Source: Hahella sp. HNIBRBA332
GTDB taxonomy: Bacteria; Pseudomonadota; Gammaproteobacteria; Pseudomonadales; Oleiphilaceae
DNA length: 64,000 nucleotides
NCBI RefSeq assembly: GCF_030719035.1
Contig: NZ_CP132203.1
Location: 2,108,001-2,172,000 of the forward strand
Direction: 5' to 3'
Positions 26,206-34,976 of this stretch are shown one piece after another. Within the stretch, counting starts at the first letter, position 1. Every line of letters starts with the position of its first letter. The notes beneath the pieces are model-generated. The model was not told the DNA's origin. It saw only the letters and a list, made by a program, of their open reading frames with translations, and ran no database searches. Made by a program: the position numbers and the translations under genes.

Positions 26206-27630
26206 ATGTTTGCATTATCGCTACGCCTTAATAACTTTCGTTTTAGAAAAGCAGCGACGGGCATTCCCAATAGCGCGGTTTATAAACAGGCCATGGCTCA
26301 ATATTACTTGAGTAAACGAAGCCAAAACTCAGACCTCGGCGAGGCCTGTCAGGCCTTCGAACGGGCCTATCGGGATAGGTGTTGCGACGGGGATATGGTT
26401 AATGATCTGACTATTGTCGAGCAGGACGGCGTGCGCATTAAAGTTCGTAAACAGGATGGCGCCGAATTCGCGACGTTGAACCTGGCTACCAATTCATACC
26501 AGGATCTCGATCTGGAAGCGGCTCCCCGCCGACTGTTAGCGGAATATGCGCTGACCCATGCGCTTTCAAGCTGCCTGTCGAGAAAAATAGCAGGACAATT
26601 GCCCGTGCATGCTTTATTGGAAGCGGAAATTCGAGACTTTCTGGGCTATGAGTCCTGCCTGTTGGCCACGTGTGGCTACATTGCGCAACAGGCGGTTATG
26701 TTCGCCTTATTTCAGAAAGGCGACGTGATTTTCTCCGATGAGCACAACCACTCGTCATTGATCGACGGCATGCGCCTGACGGGTTCTGATGTCGTGGTAT
26801 ATCCTCACCTGGACTACGACAGGCTGCGCGTCCTCGTGAGAAAGCATCGGGCTCGCTATAACTGCGCGGGCATTGTGTCCGACGGTGTGTTCAGCGCCCA
26901 CGGAACCATGGCGAATCTGGACGCCATCGCCGCCATTAAGCGCGATCATAATCTGCTTTCCATTATCGACGATACCCACGGCTTCGCCACCATTGGGCGG
27001 CAGGCTCGCGGCGTACTTGATTACTATGAGTCCCGCCCTGATGTGTTAACCGCCAGTCTGGCGAAGGGGTTGGCCGGATTTGGCGGGGTGGTGGCGGCGA
27101 GTCGGCCTGTGTTGAGAGTGATTGACTGCTTCGGTCGGCAGAACATCAATACTTCGCATCTGTCTCCTCTGGTGACGGCGCAATCCTATTTCAATCTCAA
27201 GCATCTACGCGCCAATCTGACCGCATTCACTGCCGATCTTAATCAGGCAGTGAGGTTCTTTAATCAGGAGCTGGAAAGGAAGGGGCTCAAGCAGTACCAG
27301 GACGCCAACAAGTATGCGCACCCCATATTTTCCTTTTATGGCGATTCAGAGGCGCAAGTTGTAGAGGCGTACCAGTTGTTACTGAAGAATGGCTTCACGG
27401 GGGCTTTTTTTCCTCCTCCAGTCGCGCCGGTTCCAACCATCCGTTTTTCGCTGCATCGCAAGGTGGACCTGGAGTCTTTGGCGCGTCTGGCTGTGTTGAT
27501 TGAGCTTAGCGGTCTGCGGCCGCTAAGCCGCGAGTACTGGCCGCGTATGCAAACCGTTCGGCAAGCGCAGCCAGAATGCGCGACGCCAGCAGATCTGCTC
27601 GGTGATTCCAGTTTGGCGTCTCTGAAATAA
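26206..27630 (+). CDS. Alpha-oxoamine-synthase-like PLP enzyme
   Basis: The protein has 474 residues from ATG 26206, with GAGGAGGG upstream. The fold-type I AOS core (BioF/KBL/serine palmitoyltransferase group) starts near residue 90 (TLNLATNSYQDL). The cofactor region DDTHGFATIG is at 255-264, and the Schiff-base Lys is at 287 (TASLAKGLAGFGGVVAAS). AOS enzymes condense an acyl-thioester with an amino acid. Partners here are a membrane methyltransferase and a di-iron protein, which fits a lipid-like or signal-molecule pathway. The N-terminal 60-90 residues are extra relative to BioF. CqsA/LqsA-type signal synthases are one alternative identity that cannot be tested by eye. Confidence 0.85.
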   Translation: MFALSLRLNNFRFRKAATGIPNSAVYKQAMAQYYLSKRSQNSDLGEACQAFERAYRDRCCDGDMVNDLTIVEQDGVRIKVRKQDGAEFATLNLATNSYQDLDLEAAPRRLLAEYALTHALSSCLSRKIAGQLPVHALLEAEIRDFLGYESCLLATCGYIAQQAVMFALFQKGDVIFSDEHNHSSLIDGMRLTGSDVVVYPHLDYDRLRVLVRKHRARYNCAGIVSDGVFSAHGTMANLDAIAAIKRDHNLLSIIDDTHGFATIGRQARGVLDYYESRPDVLTASLAKGLAGFGGVVAASRPVLRVIDCFGRQNINTSHLSPLVTAQSYFNLKHLRANLTAFTADLNQAVRFFNQELERKGLKQYQDANKYAHPIFSFYGDSEAQVVEAYQLLLKNGFTGAFFPPPVAPVPTIRFSLHRKVDLESLARLAVLIELSGLRPLSREYWPRMQTVRQAQPECATPADLLGDSSLASLK

Positions 27631-27641
27631 GGAGCTTAATC

Positions 27642-28418
27642 ATGAAAAAACGAAAGCTCCCGACGCAAATAGCAACGTCGATCAACTATGACCGGATTCA
27701 GAGAGAGTCGTTCTTGTCCTGTTGGTTTCTGAGCTACTGTCTGCTGGTGAGTTCCGCCGAGCGCTTTATTATTCGCAGCGCTGGCGACGCTGTACGGGAC
27801 ATTGGCGATCAGGAATTGAAGAGCAACCTAAAACTCTGCTTCTTTCAGGAAGCGCAACATGCCAGGAGTCATCACATATTTAGTGAACGTTTTTTCGAGT
27901 TCAGGCCAATGTTGCGCATGTTCGTAAAGATGAACGACTATCTGAACTACCGCATCGTTGAACCGCTGGCCCCAGGGAGATTAAAACTGTCCGTCGCTGC
28001 TGCGATGGAGCAACTAAACGCGGAAATCGCCTATTTTGGCTTGCAAAGGCTGAGGGAAATCAGCAACGAAGAGTCGTTCAAGCAGATTCTGAGCTGGCAT
28101 TTTGTGGAGGAAATAGAACATCGCGAACATATCTATGACCTGATGCGGGAAAAAGACGTTAGACAGGGTGCGAAGGTGTTTGGAATGATGCTCGTCTGGT
28201 GGTCTTTTTCATTCTGGATCACGATGGGCGCTGTGCTGATTAGCTGGCCGCAATTTGGGGTATGGCGACTGTGCGGACGGGACTTGCGCAAACGAGGCAT
28301 TCTCTCGCGGCTGTGGCGGTCGGCATGGCGATACTGCCGTAAGGAATATCATCCTTCCGTGGAGACGCTTCCGCCGGAGTTCTTTATTTATCAGCGGCGA
28401 GTAAAGGCATTTGAGTGA
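27642..28418 (+). CDS. PF10118-like predicted metal-dependent hydrolase (di-iron, ferritin-like)
   Basis: The protein has 258 residues, 11 bases after the AOS-like gene. Two ExxH motifs sit on separate helices: CFFQEAQHARSHH (Glu70, His73) and HFVEEIEHREH (Glu157, His160). Additional Glu40 and Glu123/128 are placed as in a four-helix di-iron carboxylate site. The C-terminal region has a hydrophobic helix (MMLVWWSFSFWITMGAVLI). The family is annotated as metal-dependent hydrolase, but the ligand pattern suits an oxygenase or hydroxylase. In this operon it could modify the amino-ketone product; that is inference. Confidence 0.8.
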   Translation: MKKRKLPTQIATSINYDRIQRESFLSCWFLSYCLLVSSAERFIIRSAGDAVRDIGDQELKSNLKLCFFQEAQHARSHHIFSERFFEFRPMLRMFVKMNDYLNYRIVEPLAPGRLKLSVAAAMEQLNAEIAYFGLQRLREISNEESFKQILSWHFVEEIEHREHIYDLMREKDVRQGAKVFGMMLVWWSFSFWITMGAVLISWPQFGVWRLCGRDLRKRGILSRLWRSAWRYCRKEYHPSVETLPPEFFIYQRRVKAFE

Positions 28419-28462
28419 TGATGGCTATTTCTGCTGACTGGATAAGGCGACCGGAAATAACA

Positions 28463-28503
28463 ATGGCCTCCCGGGGTCCTATACAGGCTTGGGGAGGCCA
28501 TTC
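28463..28503. terminator. Bidirectional hairpin terminator
   Basis: A near-perfect inverted repeat AATGGCCTCCC/GGGAGGCCATT with a GC-rich centre lies between the convergent di-iron gene and the DUF799 lipoprotein gene. Confidence 0.65.
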
Positions 28504-28538
28504 ATGCAAAGAGTCTATCTCTCTGCGAGACTCGCGGC

Positions 28539-29201
28539 TTATTGCCCCTGCGTCTCAACCTTGAGATAAGGTCCGGGCAGCAGGCCGTTGCCGGGTGAGT
28601 TGATGGTTCTGTAGTTGGCGTTGGCGGAGAGTTCCGGCGTTTTGTCGCTCACGGAGTTCACTACCTGCTCAACCACCGCGGCCACCAACATGCCCGCCAG
28701 GCCATTGCCGCCGCCGTCGCCGGAGGATTGCTGCGCGTAGGCGCGGCCTTGCCACAGGGTTTCGCCGGATCTGGCGTCAACCAGACGCCAGGACGAAGAC
28801 ACCACTGCTACGGAGGAGATGATCTGGTATTGCTGTCCCCAGTCGTCGATGGTGACGTACAACACCGCATCAGGACCGATGTGCTCGCGCAGTTTGTCCA
28901 GAGGGACGCTGTTCATTTCCGCAGGGGTGGGCAGGCCATTGTCTTTCATGAACTGATCAATCACCGCGACAGGGAAGACGTAGTAGCCTTTTTCCGCCAG
29001 CGGCGCGGAGATCGTGGACAGGAAGATGTAGGGCGCATTCACTTCCACCGTATTGTTTTGCGGAGGAATGACCAGAATCGAACGCGGTTTGCTCGCCAGT
29101 AATGCGGAGTAGTCATAGGGCTGCTGTGTAGCGCACCCTGTACTCAACAGCACAGTTAGCGACAACAGGCCGAGAAGCTTCCAAAGTTGCAAAGATCTCA
29201 T
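28539..29201 (-). CDS. DUF799 (GNA1162-family) lipoprotein
   Basis: The protein has 220 residues. The lipobox is LSTGC (Cys 23), and +2 is Ala. The DUF799 core is RSILVIPPQNNTVEVNAPYI and LREHIGPDAVLYVTIDDWGQ. A glycine-rich segment (SSGDGGGNGLAGMLV) precedes the last helix. It is the third gene of a CsgG-DUF4810-DUF799 lipoprotein set and overlaps the previous stop by 4 bases. The trio is conserved in other proteobacteria and is thought to act in outer-membrane or secretion processes. The exact role is unknown. Confidence 0.87.
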   Translation of the reverse strand: MRSLQLWKLLGLLSLTVLLSTGCATQQPYDYSALLASKPRSILVIPPQNNTVEVNAPYIFLSTISAPLAEKGYYVFPVAVIDQFMKDNGLPTPAEMNSVPLDKLREHIGPDAVLYVTIDDWGQQYQIISSVAVVSSSWRLVDARSGETLWQGRAYAQQSSGDGGGNGLAGMLVAAVVEQVVNSVSDKTPELSANANYRTINSPGNGLLPGPYLKVETQGQ

Positions 29202-29566
29202 TTAGCCGCCCCCTTTTTGGCTCTCTCCAGAATCCCGTCGATAAACTGTGCGGATTCAGGGTAGAGCGCTTTTTCCTGGTTGAACGCCTCCACCGCCATG
29301 CCCGGTTCTCCGGCGCTGGCGTAGATCATGCCCAGGTGGGCGTATAACCCGGGAGGAACTTGCTGGCCGTGGTTATTGGCCTGCTCAATGGTGACCGTCA
29401 ACTTCTCGATCTGCGTATTGTTGTCCGCTTCGCCGGGCTTGGTGTACATGTCCAGCAAAACGTCCTGATAAGACCCCCAATAATAGAGGCCTCGCGGTTG
29501 GTTGGCGCACCCGGCCAATAAGGCGAGGGCCAGAGCCGGTGCAATAAGGCGCAAAGTATTCTTCAT
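29198..29566 (-). CDS. DUF4810 lipoprotein
   Basis: The protein has 122 residues with the lipobox LLAGC (Cys 20). It reads GLYYWGSYQDVLLDMYTKPG, then a tetratricopeptide-like pair (GLYAHLGMIYASAGEPGMAV), then QEKALYPESAQFIDGIL. These match the DUF4810 partner lipoprotein found between CsgG-like and DUF799 genes. It is probably an outer-membrane periplasmic-face subunit of the same complex. Confidence 0.85.
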   Translation of the reverse strand: MKNTLRLIAPALALALLAGCANQPRGLYYWGSYQDVLLDMYTKPGEADNNTQIEKLTVTIEQANNHGQQVPPGLYAHLGMIYASAGEPGMAVEAFNQEKALYPESAQFIDGILERAKKGAAK

Positions 29567-29597
29567 TCCAGCATTACCTGACAGCGAATGTAAGCGG

Positions 29598-30263
29598 TTA
29601 TTTCAGTCTCAGCGAGCCTGAATCCAGGTCACGAACCAGGTTGTTGACCACCTCGGTAATGGCGAAGTTCAGCACTTTGCCGTTCAATGTGGCGTCATAG
29701 CCGGCAGTGCCGCCGAAGCCGACGATTTCGCGATTGCTCAGTTCATACTCGCCTGCGCCCTGGGTGGAATAAATGATAGCGGAGGTTTCTACGTCGACCA
29801 CAGACAAGGCGACTTTCGCATAAGCTATTTGTTGCTTGCCGCGGCCCAGGATGCCGAATAACTGTCTGTCGCCCACTTCTTTGCGGCCGAATTCGGTAAC
29901 GCTGCCCGAGATAACGTAGCGCGCCCCGGCGAGTTTTTGTTTAACGCCAGCGATCTGCGCTTCTTGTTGCAGCTCCTGCATGTTGTCGCGGTCCACCAGA
30001 TTGAAACGCTGAGTCTGCTGCATGTGGGTTTTCAGAATAGATTTGGCCTGGCTGCCCAGACGGTCGGTATCCGATGAAAACAGCCCTTGCATATAGTTGG
30101 AGCGGTTCTGGAAATTGCCGACCACCATGGTGGTGCGCTCGCCGTTGTAGGACGTGCCATATGAGGCGACTTTCTGGGGTTCGATAGCGCGGTGACTTTC
30201 AGTGGCGCAAGCGGAAACCATAATGGTCAGCGCAACCAGCGCTGCATTTTTCAAGGCCTTCAT
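29598..30263 (-). CDS. CsgG/HfaB-family lipoprotein
   Basis: The protein has 221 residues with the lipobox VSAC (Cys 19). The CsgG-family pattern is visible: TTMVVGNFQNRSNYMQG, RFNLVDRDNMQELQQEAQ, ARYVISGSVTEFG and AKVALSVVDVETSAIIYSTQ. CsgG forms the curli export channel. In this short version without csgE, csgF or csgA neighbours the substrate is not curli by context. First gene of the lipoprotein triad. Confidence 0.88.
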   Translation of the reverse strand: MKALKNAALVALTIMVSACATESHRAIEPQKVASYGTSYNGERTTMVVGNFQNRSNYMQGLFSSDTDRLGSQAKSILKTHMQQTQRFNLVDRDNMQELQQEAQIAGVKQKLAGARYVISGSVTEFGRKEVGDRQLFGILGRGKQQIAYAKVALSVVDVETSAIIYSTQGAGEYELSNREIVGFGGTAGYDATLNGKVLNFAITEVVNNLVRDLDSGSLRLK

Positions 30264-30391
30264 GGAAAAGTTACTCCTTAAGGGGGGATAGACTCGAAGT
30301 GTAGTTGAGCGCGCTCAGACGCTCAAAAGGTGACTTATACTTTTTACAAATACCTTATGCAACCCCTATTCATGGCGCTAAGGGTTCTCCC

Positions 30392-31570
30392 TTATTCCGC
30401 GGTCGCCATGGACGTATTCGCACTGCCTGATAAATCGCCACGATCCGTCCGCCGCTTGGCCCAAAATGAGAACGGCGCGAACCTTTCCGGTCCAGCGTAC
30501 GTCTGCGCCAGATACTTTAGATAACGCTCCGCCACACGCAGCATTTCCCCACGATAAGCCTCCCAGGCGCCAGCTTGAAAGGGAAATCCCTCTTTAATTG
30601 CATTGGCGGCGCTGACGGCGCTCGCCAAACAATGAAACAGTCCCTGGGACGAGATCGGATCGAATGAAATCAGGGCGTCGCCGATAGCCAGAAACCCCTG
30701 CTGCGCGAGCGCCTGGGTCTTGGAAGCAGTCAGATCTAATATAGCGGCGCCGGCGGGGTGATAACGCAGGGGCTCCGGTTCTGAATTTGCAATGATCTCC
30801 CGCAGAATGGCGTGGCGGCGAGCGAACGTCAGAAAAGCCCGTGGTTCCCGCCACTGATGTCGCAATGGATCATGGGCGTCAAAATGATAGGCGAGCACCC
30901 TTTTCCCGTGAGGAATGCGTGCGCTGTACCACCAGCCGTTTTTATCCGCACAGGTGCGCAGCGTCGCCTCCTGATCGTCAGGAAGACAAGGCAAAAAGGT
31001 GAAGGCGCAAAGCAGATCGTCGTCAGCCTGACGAGGCAGTCCCAAACGACGGGTAATGGTCCCAGAGCGGCCGGTGGCGTCCACCAACACTGGCGCAGTA
31101 TGGATGAGGTTGTCTTGGGGCAGTTGTATGGACCAGGCGTCACTGTTTCGATCAATTTCGTACTGTCGACGGTCCTCCAGAATACAGGCGCCGGACTCGA
31201 GCGCGCCCTCATATAACATCCTGTCGAATCCGCGTCGATCCAACAGCCAACCGGGCCCGCAAGGGTCAAATAACGCCTCCCGCCACACCGGGAACTCCGC
31301 GTCCCACACCGATAATGCGGAACCCCGCTGTAAATGGGCGCTTTCCAGGAAACACTCCCACAGACCCAGCTTACGCAACAGTACGCTGGCGGCGCCGGGG
31401 AGCGACTCGCCAATGCGTGGACCCGTCTCTCCGGTTGCGCGCCGTTCAATCACCAGCACATCATGAGACGGGCGCAGCAGCCTGGCCAGCGCTGAACCGG
31501 CGGGGCCAGCGCCCAGAATGATGACGTCCCAGCGGCGCCTGTCCTGCGCGCTGGCTGTCGTTGTCGCCAT
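30392..31570 (-). CDS. LodB-like FAD-dependent maturase for the quinoprotein oxidase
   Basis: The protein has 392 residues. The N-terminal FAD-binding motif is DVIILGAGPAGSALARLL (GAGPAG at 20-25). The halogenase/monooxygenase family pattern follows (RIGESLPGAASVLLRKLGLW, GFLAIGDALISFDPISSQG). It lies six bases downstream of a LodA-type oxidase gene, the arrangement of lodAB and goxAB. In those systems the flavoprotein is required to form the cysteine tryptophylquinone of the oxidase. It is identified mainly by context. The halogenase-type Lys motif is not evident. Confidence 0.85.
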   Translation of the reverse strand: MATTTASAQDRRRWDVIILGAGPAGSALARLLRPSHDVLVIERRATGETGPRIGESLPGAASVLLRKLGLWECFLESAHLQRGSALSVWDAEFPVWREALFDPCGPGWLLDRRGFDRMLYEGALESGACILEDRRQYEIDRNSDAWSIQLPQDNLIHTAPVLVDATGRSGTITRRLGLPRQADDDLLCAFTFLPCLPDDQEATLRTCADKNGWWYSARIPHGKRVLAYHFDAHDPLRHQWREPRAFLTFARRHAILREIIANSEPEPLRYHPAGAAILDLTASKTQALAQQGFLAIGDALISFDPISSQGLFHCLASAVSAANAIKEGFPFQAGAWEAYRGEMLRVAERYLKYLAQTYAGPERFAPFSFWAKRRTDRGDLSGSANTSMATAE

Positions 31571-31576
31571 GAGAGA

Positions 31577-33436
31577 CTATCGCCGCGGCGCTTTCTGCCG
31601 CATGAGTTCGCGGCGCATGGCGTGGTCGGTGAGACGGCGCTCTTCTTTCGTCATGTCCGGACCGCCACGATCCTCGACCTGCATGACGGGCGGAAAGTCC
31701 GGGTCATTAGGCACGCCGGGACGGACTTCTACGATGCCCATTTCCGGGAAGCGGTCAATCATGTTGGCCAACTGGTTGTCGTAACCCACGCCAAGGGTGC
31801 GATCCCAGTCGGAGCGCGCTTGATAGGCGGCGATGCGCTCCTGCCGGGACAGGCCGCTATCCATCACCTTGCTGTAATTCTCCTCGCTCAACACCTGGTT
31901 CGGTACTCGCGCAGGCCAGAAAGTGGGCAAGTAAGGATCGTATTGAGAATCATAGCCGGAGCGGCAGCTTGCGGTGTCGGTTTGCCACGGAATCGCCATC
32001 CAGCGGGTGATGGAGCCGGGGAACTGAGCGTAGAGCGGTCCGTTATAGGACAAGGCTTCCACCGAGGTAAGCGTGCTGCCGTAGTTCGGCTCTGGATTGT
32101 TGGGCGTGCGATGACGCCAGCGATAGGGTTCGCTATACATGGTGGCGTGACGCACTGGCCAGGTCATTTCACAGCCGGGGTGAAAGGCGTCCGCCAGGCA
32201 GAATTCCAGCGCGGCTTGGTCCAGACATGCCGGTTGGTCGCTTACCGATACATCATCTATGGAGTGCGGCGGGCTGGCGTCCGGGTCATAATCCGACTCA
32301 AACTGTCCCTGCGCCCAGTAATCCAGCATGGCTAATTGGGTCTCCGTCAACGCATTCATGGCGTTGCTGACCGGCGGCATGGGGATATTCATGGCGTCGC
32401 CATACACCCAAGGCCAGAGATTCATTGATATGTCATTGCGGCCGGGATGACGAAATGCGTTAGCGACGGTGCGCCGCAGCTCGGCATAGTCGTCGCCGGG
32501 CATGGAAAGTTTGCGTAGATAGTCAGGATCGAGAAAGTGTTGCGGCATGCCGAACCCGAAACCTGCTGCAAATCCAGCGTTCATCCACTGCAAATCGCAC
32601 ATGGCTTTTAAGACGGGCAGGATGTCGTTCTGAAATGAAGGGCAGGTGGGGGCGGGCGCCATGCCGGCGTTGATCGCCAGATCCGTCATCAATGCGTACA
32701 TGGTGCGCACGGACTTTTGCTGCGGCCCATAATTGGGAGGCGCGACCACCACCCAGGCCGGCGCCACATCCAGTTTTCTACCGTTGAAAACGACCGTGGC
32801 GGTGACTGGGCCGTCGCTGGTGTCGTCATACCAGCCGTCGTTATTGGCGAAGGTGGTGGGCGGCTTGCCATCGTATGAGGCGGACTTGCCATGACCGCCG
32901 AACACCAGCAGGCGACCGGTCGCGTCAGTGCGCAGTTCTCCCAGCGGCACATCTATCCCCATAAACTTGCCGCCTCGAAATTGATACTCCGGGCCGTAGC
33001 TGGAGGGGGTGTTGATAGAACGTGGGCCAGGAGTAATGGATAGCTCGCTACGGTCTTTGACGCTGGCGTTACGCAGGGTGCTGGGCGTAGCCGCAGCGGC
33101 CTCCGGGATATCCAGCGCCAGTTCAAAGTTGTACCAGGCCGCCTTGTGATTGGCCAGCTCCACCGTCCATTCGATCTGGGTGACATCGTCAATCGACAAC
33201 TCCCGCACAACCTGACCGTTACCGTCATAACCGTAGATTCGGAACTCCGCTACTTCACGCTTCAAGGCGCCGGTAGCGTCACGATACTCGCCAGGTTCCT
33301 TGGGAGGCGGGTTCGACACCTGCGGCCCAATATAAAAACCGTCTTCTACGAGGGAATTACCAACACGAGCGATGCCGATGGAGGGATGAATCTTGGCGTA
33401 AACAATCTGGTCGTCGGATTTGCTGCTGTTCGTCAT
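31577..33436 (-). CDS. LodA-like cysteine tryptophylquinone oxidase
   Basis: The protein has 619 residues from ATG 33436, with AGGGAG upstream; the in-frame ATG 33523 would add an unlikely leader. Family features: IHPSIGIARVGNS at the start, Cys422 in HPGCEMTWPVRH and Trp484 in MAIPWQTDTASC. Those two are the residues cross-linked to the CTQ cofactor in LodA (Cys516 and Trp581 there, a similar spacing). Such enzymes oxidise amino acids (lysine, glycine) releasing H2O2 and are linked to antimicrobial activity in marine bacteria. The specific substrate cannot be read off. There is no signal peptide. Confidence 0.88.
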   Translation of the reverse strand: MTNSSKSDDQIVYAKIHPSIGIARVGNSLVEDGFYIGPQVSNPPPKEPGEYRDATGALKREVAEFRIYGYDGNGQVVRELSIDDVTQIEWTVELANHKAAWYNFELALDIPEAAAATPSTLRNASVKDRSELSITPGPRSINTPSSYGPEYQFRGGKFMGIDVPLGELRTDATGRLLVFGGHGKSASYDGKPPTTFANNDGWYDDTSDGPVTATVVFNGRKLDVAPAWVVVAPPNYGPQQKSVRTMYALMTDLAINAGMAPAPTCPSFQNDILPVLKAMCDLQWMNAGFAAGFGFGMPQHFLDPDYLRKLSMPGDDYAELRRTVANAFRHPGRNDISMNLWPWVYGDAMNIPMPPVSNAMNALTETQLAMLDYWAQGQFESDYDPDASPPHSIDDVSVSDQPACLDQAALEFCLADAFHPGCEMTWPVRHATMYSEPYRWRHRTPNNPEPNYGSTLTSVEALSYNGPLYAQFPGSITRWMAIPWQTDTASCRSGYDSQYDPYLPTFWPARVPNQVLSEENYSKVMDSGLSRQERIAAYQARSDWDRTLGVGYDNQLANMIDRFPEMGIVEVRPGVPNDPDFPPVMQVEDRGGPDMTKEERRLTDHAMRRELMRQKAPRR

Positions 33437-33959
33437 AACACACTCCCTTTGGTTAATCAGATACCCGCCATGCCATATCAGATGGCTGTTAAAGGAGTGT
33501 AGATGGTGGATGGGGATTAACAAGCAAGGGAAATAACCTTATTGGCGTCTGGCGAAATACGGATAGAATGCGAGACCACCCGAGTAATGTTTCTTCCTGT
33601 ATCTAGGGCAATCCCTATCAGCCAAATAGCCCCCGCCGGTTTGCCGATTGAGACAAGTGCTTATCTATCGTTAGGATAAAAATACTTTTGTCTCATTCTT
33701 TCGGAACACAACATGCAAGAAGGCATTCAAACAATATCCCTCCCAGATTCATGCCTTTTATGTGCTTTAGATTCCAGAAGCAAACTCAACTTGGTAAGCC
33801 GGCTTGTTTATACGAATAGGTTATAGGCCGTTGTTCTATGAAGGATTATGCTGAAGCAATCATGAGTGATAACATCCATCACCTTTGGCGCTCGCGGAGA
33901 GAAGAACTCCGCCGATTATCTTCTCAATTTATATAAACACTGTTAAACAAGGCCTTTCT
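33437..33959. other. Intergenic region before the LRR island
   Basis: This stretch is about 520 bases long, becoming AT-rich toward the right. It should hold the LodA-like gene promoter (minus strand) and that of the first LRR lipoprotein. No gene or repeat is supported. Confidence 0.5.
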
Positions 33960-34964
33960 ATGCTTCAGCGCACTCTAGCTCTAATGATATTCACTCTGCT
34001 TGCCGGATGCGGACAATCCGAACCTCAAAAAGCTGAACCTGAGGCTAATAATGCTCCTCAGTATTCTGAGGCTGAGATCCAACGATATGTGGACCAGTGT
34101 GACAAGCACGATGGGAAGTCCCCACTGGAGATTGTAAGGGCATGTGTAAAATTAATTAAAGCAACGCATTACCATACTCTTGATCTGAAGGGACTAAATA
34201 TGGAGAGTCTTCCCGATGATGTTTTTAAGGGCTTGGAGCATGTCAAAATTCTATATCTTAGCGAAAATGCATTGTCTAGCTTGCCAAAGTCCATATCCGA
34301 AATGAAAAGCCTTAAGCGTGTCCACTTAGGTTGGAATGAGTTTGAGGAGTTTCCAGTTGAACTGTTTGATATAAGTGGATTGAAGGATGTATATATTTCC
34401 AAAAATAAAATAGCTCGCATTGGTGAAGGGTTAAAGAATATTAAATCTTTAAGAAGAGTGATTATTTCACACAATAATCTGAAGGAATTCCCGCATGTTT
34501 TTACTGAAATGTCGGGGTTAAAACTTCTTGATCTGGGAACGAACTCCATTAGTGAGGTGCCGAAATCCATAAATAAGATGTCTGCACTTATAGGGCTGTC
34601 TTTGTCTGATAATGATATTAAAGAGATTCCTGGGGAAATCGGCGATTTAAAAAATCTGACTATGTTAGATCTCAGCTCTAATAAGCTACATTCACTTCCT
34701 GTAGAGATTGCGCACCTTCCGAAGTTAATTGAACCAGTTAAAAATCATAGCGGATTTGTGAATAATTTGTTGGGTTTGGGGTTTGAAGAGGATGGCGAGG
34801 AAATTTATGGCGTTTCAATATTAAAAGGATATAAGACAACACCTCCGGTAAGCGAATACTCAGGTATAAATCTTCTATTCAATGACAAGCTGGTCCTTGA
34901 CAAGGATTTTTGTAACGTATTTTTTATGAAATTAGATAGTGATGCTGTAATTGATTGTAAATGA
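33960..34964 (+). CDS. LRR lipoprotein, paralog 1
   Basis: The protein has 334 residues from ATG 33960, with no obvious ribosome site (GGCCTTTCT precedes). The lipobox is LLAGC, and the residue after Cys is Gly, so outer-membrane sorting is likely. A Cys pair near residues 49 and 64 caps an array of about nine LRRs (LKILYLSENALSSLPKSISE, LKLLDLGTNSISEVPKSINK). A conserved C-terminal cap has two more Cys (DKDFCNVFFMKL, VIDCK). The protein is much more AT-rich than surrounding genes. It is one of three paralogs. The role, perhaps surface ligand binding, is inferred only from the architecture. Confidence 0.88.
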   Translation: MLQRTLALMIFTLLAGCGQSEPQKAEPEANNAPQYSEAEIQRYVDQCDKHDGKSPLEIVRACVKLIKATHYHTLDLKGLNMESLPDDVFKGLEHVKILYLSENALSSLPKSISEMKSLKRVHLGWNEFEEFPVELFDISGLKDVYISKNKIARIGEGLKNIKSLRRVIISHNNLKEFPHVFTEMSGLKLLDLGTNSISEVPKSINKMSALIGLSLSDNDIKEIPGEIGDLKNLTMLDLSSNKLHSLPVEIAHLPKLIEPVKNHSGFVNNLLGLGFEEDGEEIYGVSILKGYKTTPPVSEYSGINLLFNDKLVLDKDFCNVFFMKLDSDAVIDCK

Positions 34965-34976
34965 AGGGGGTGCTGT

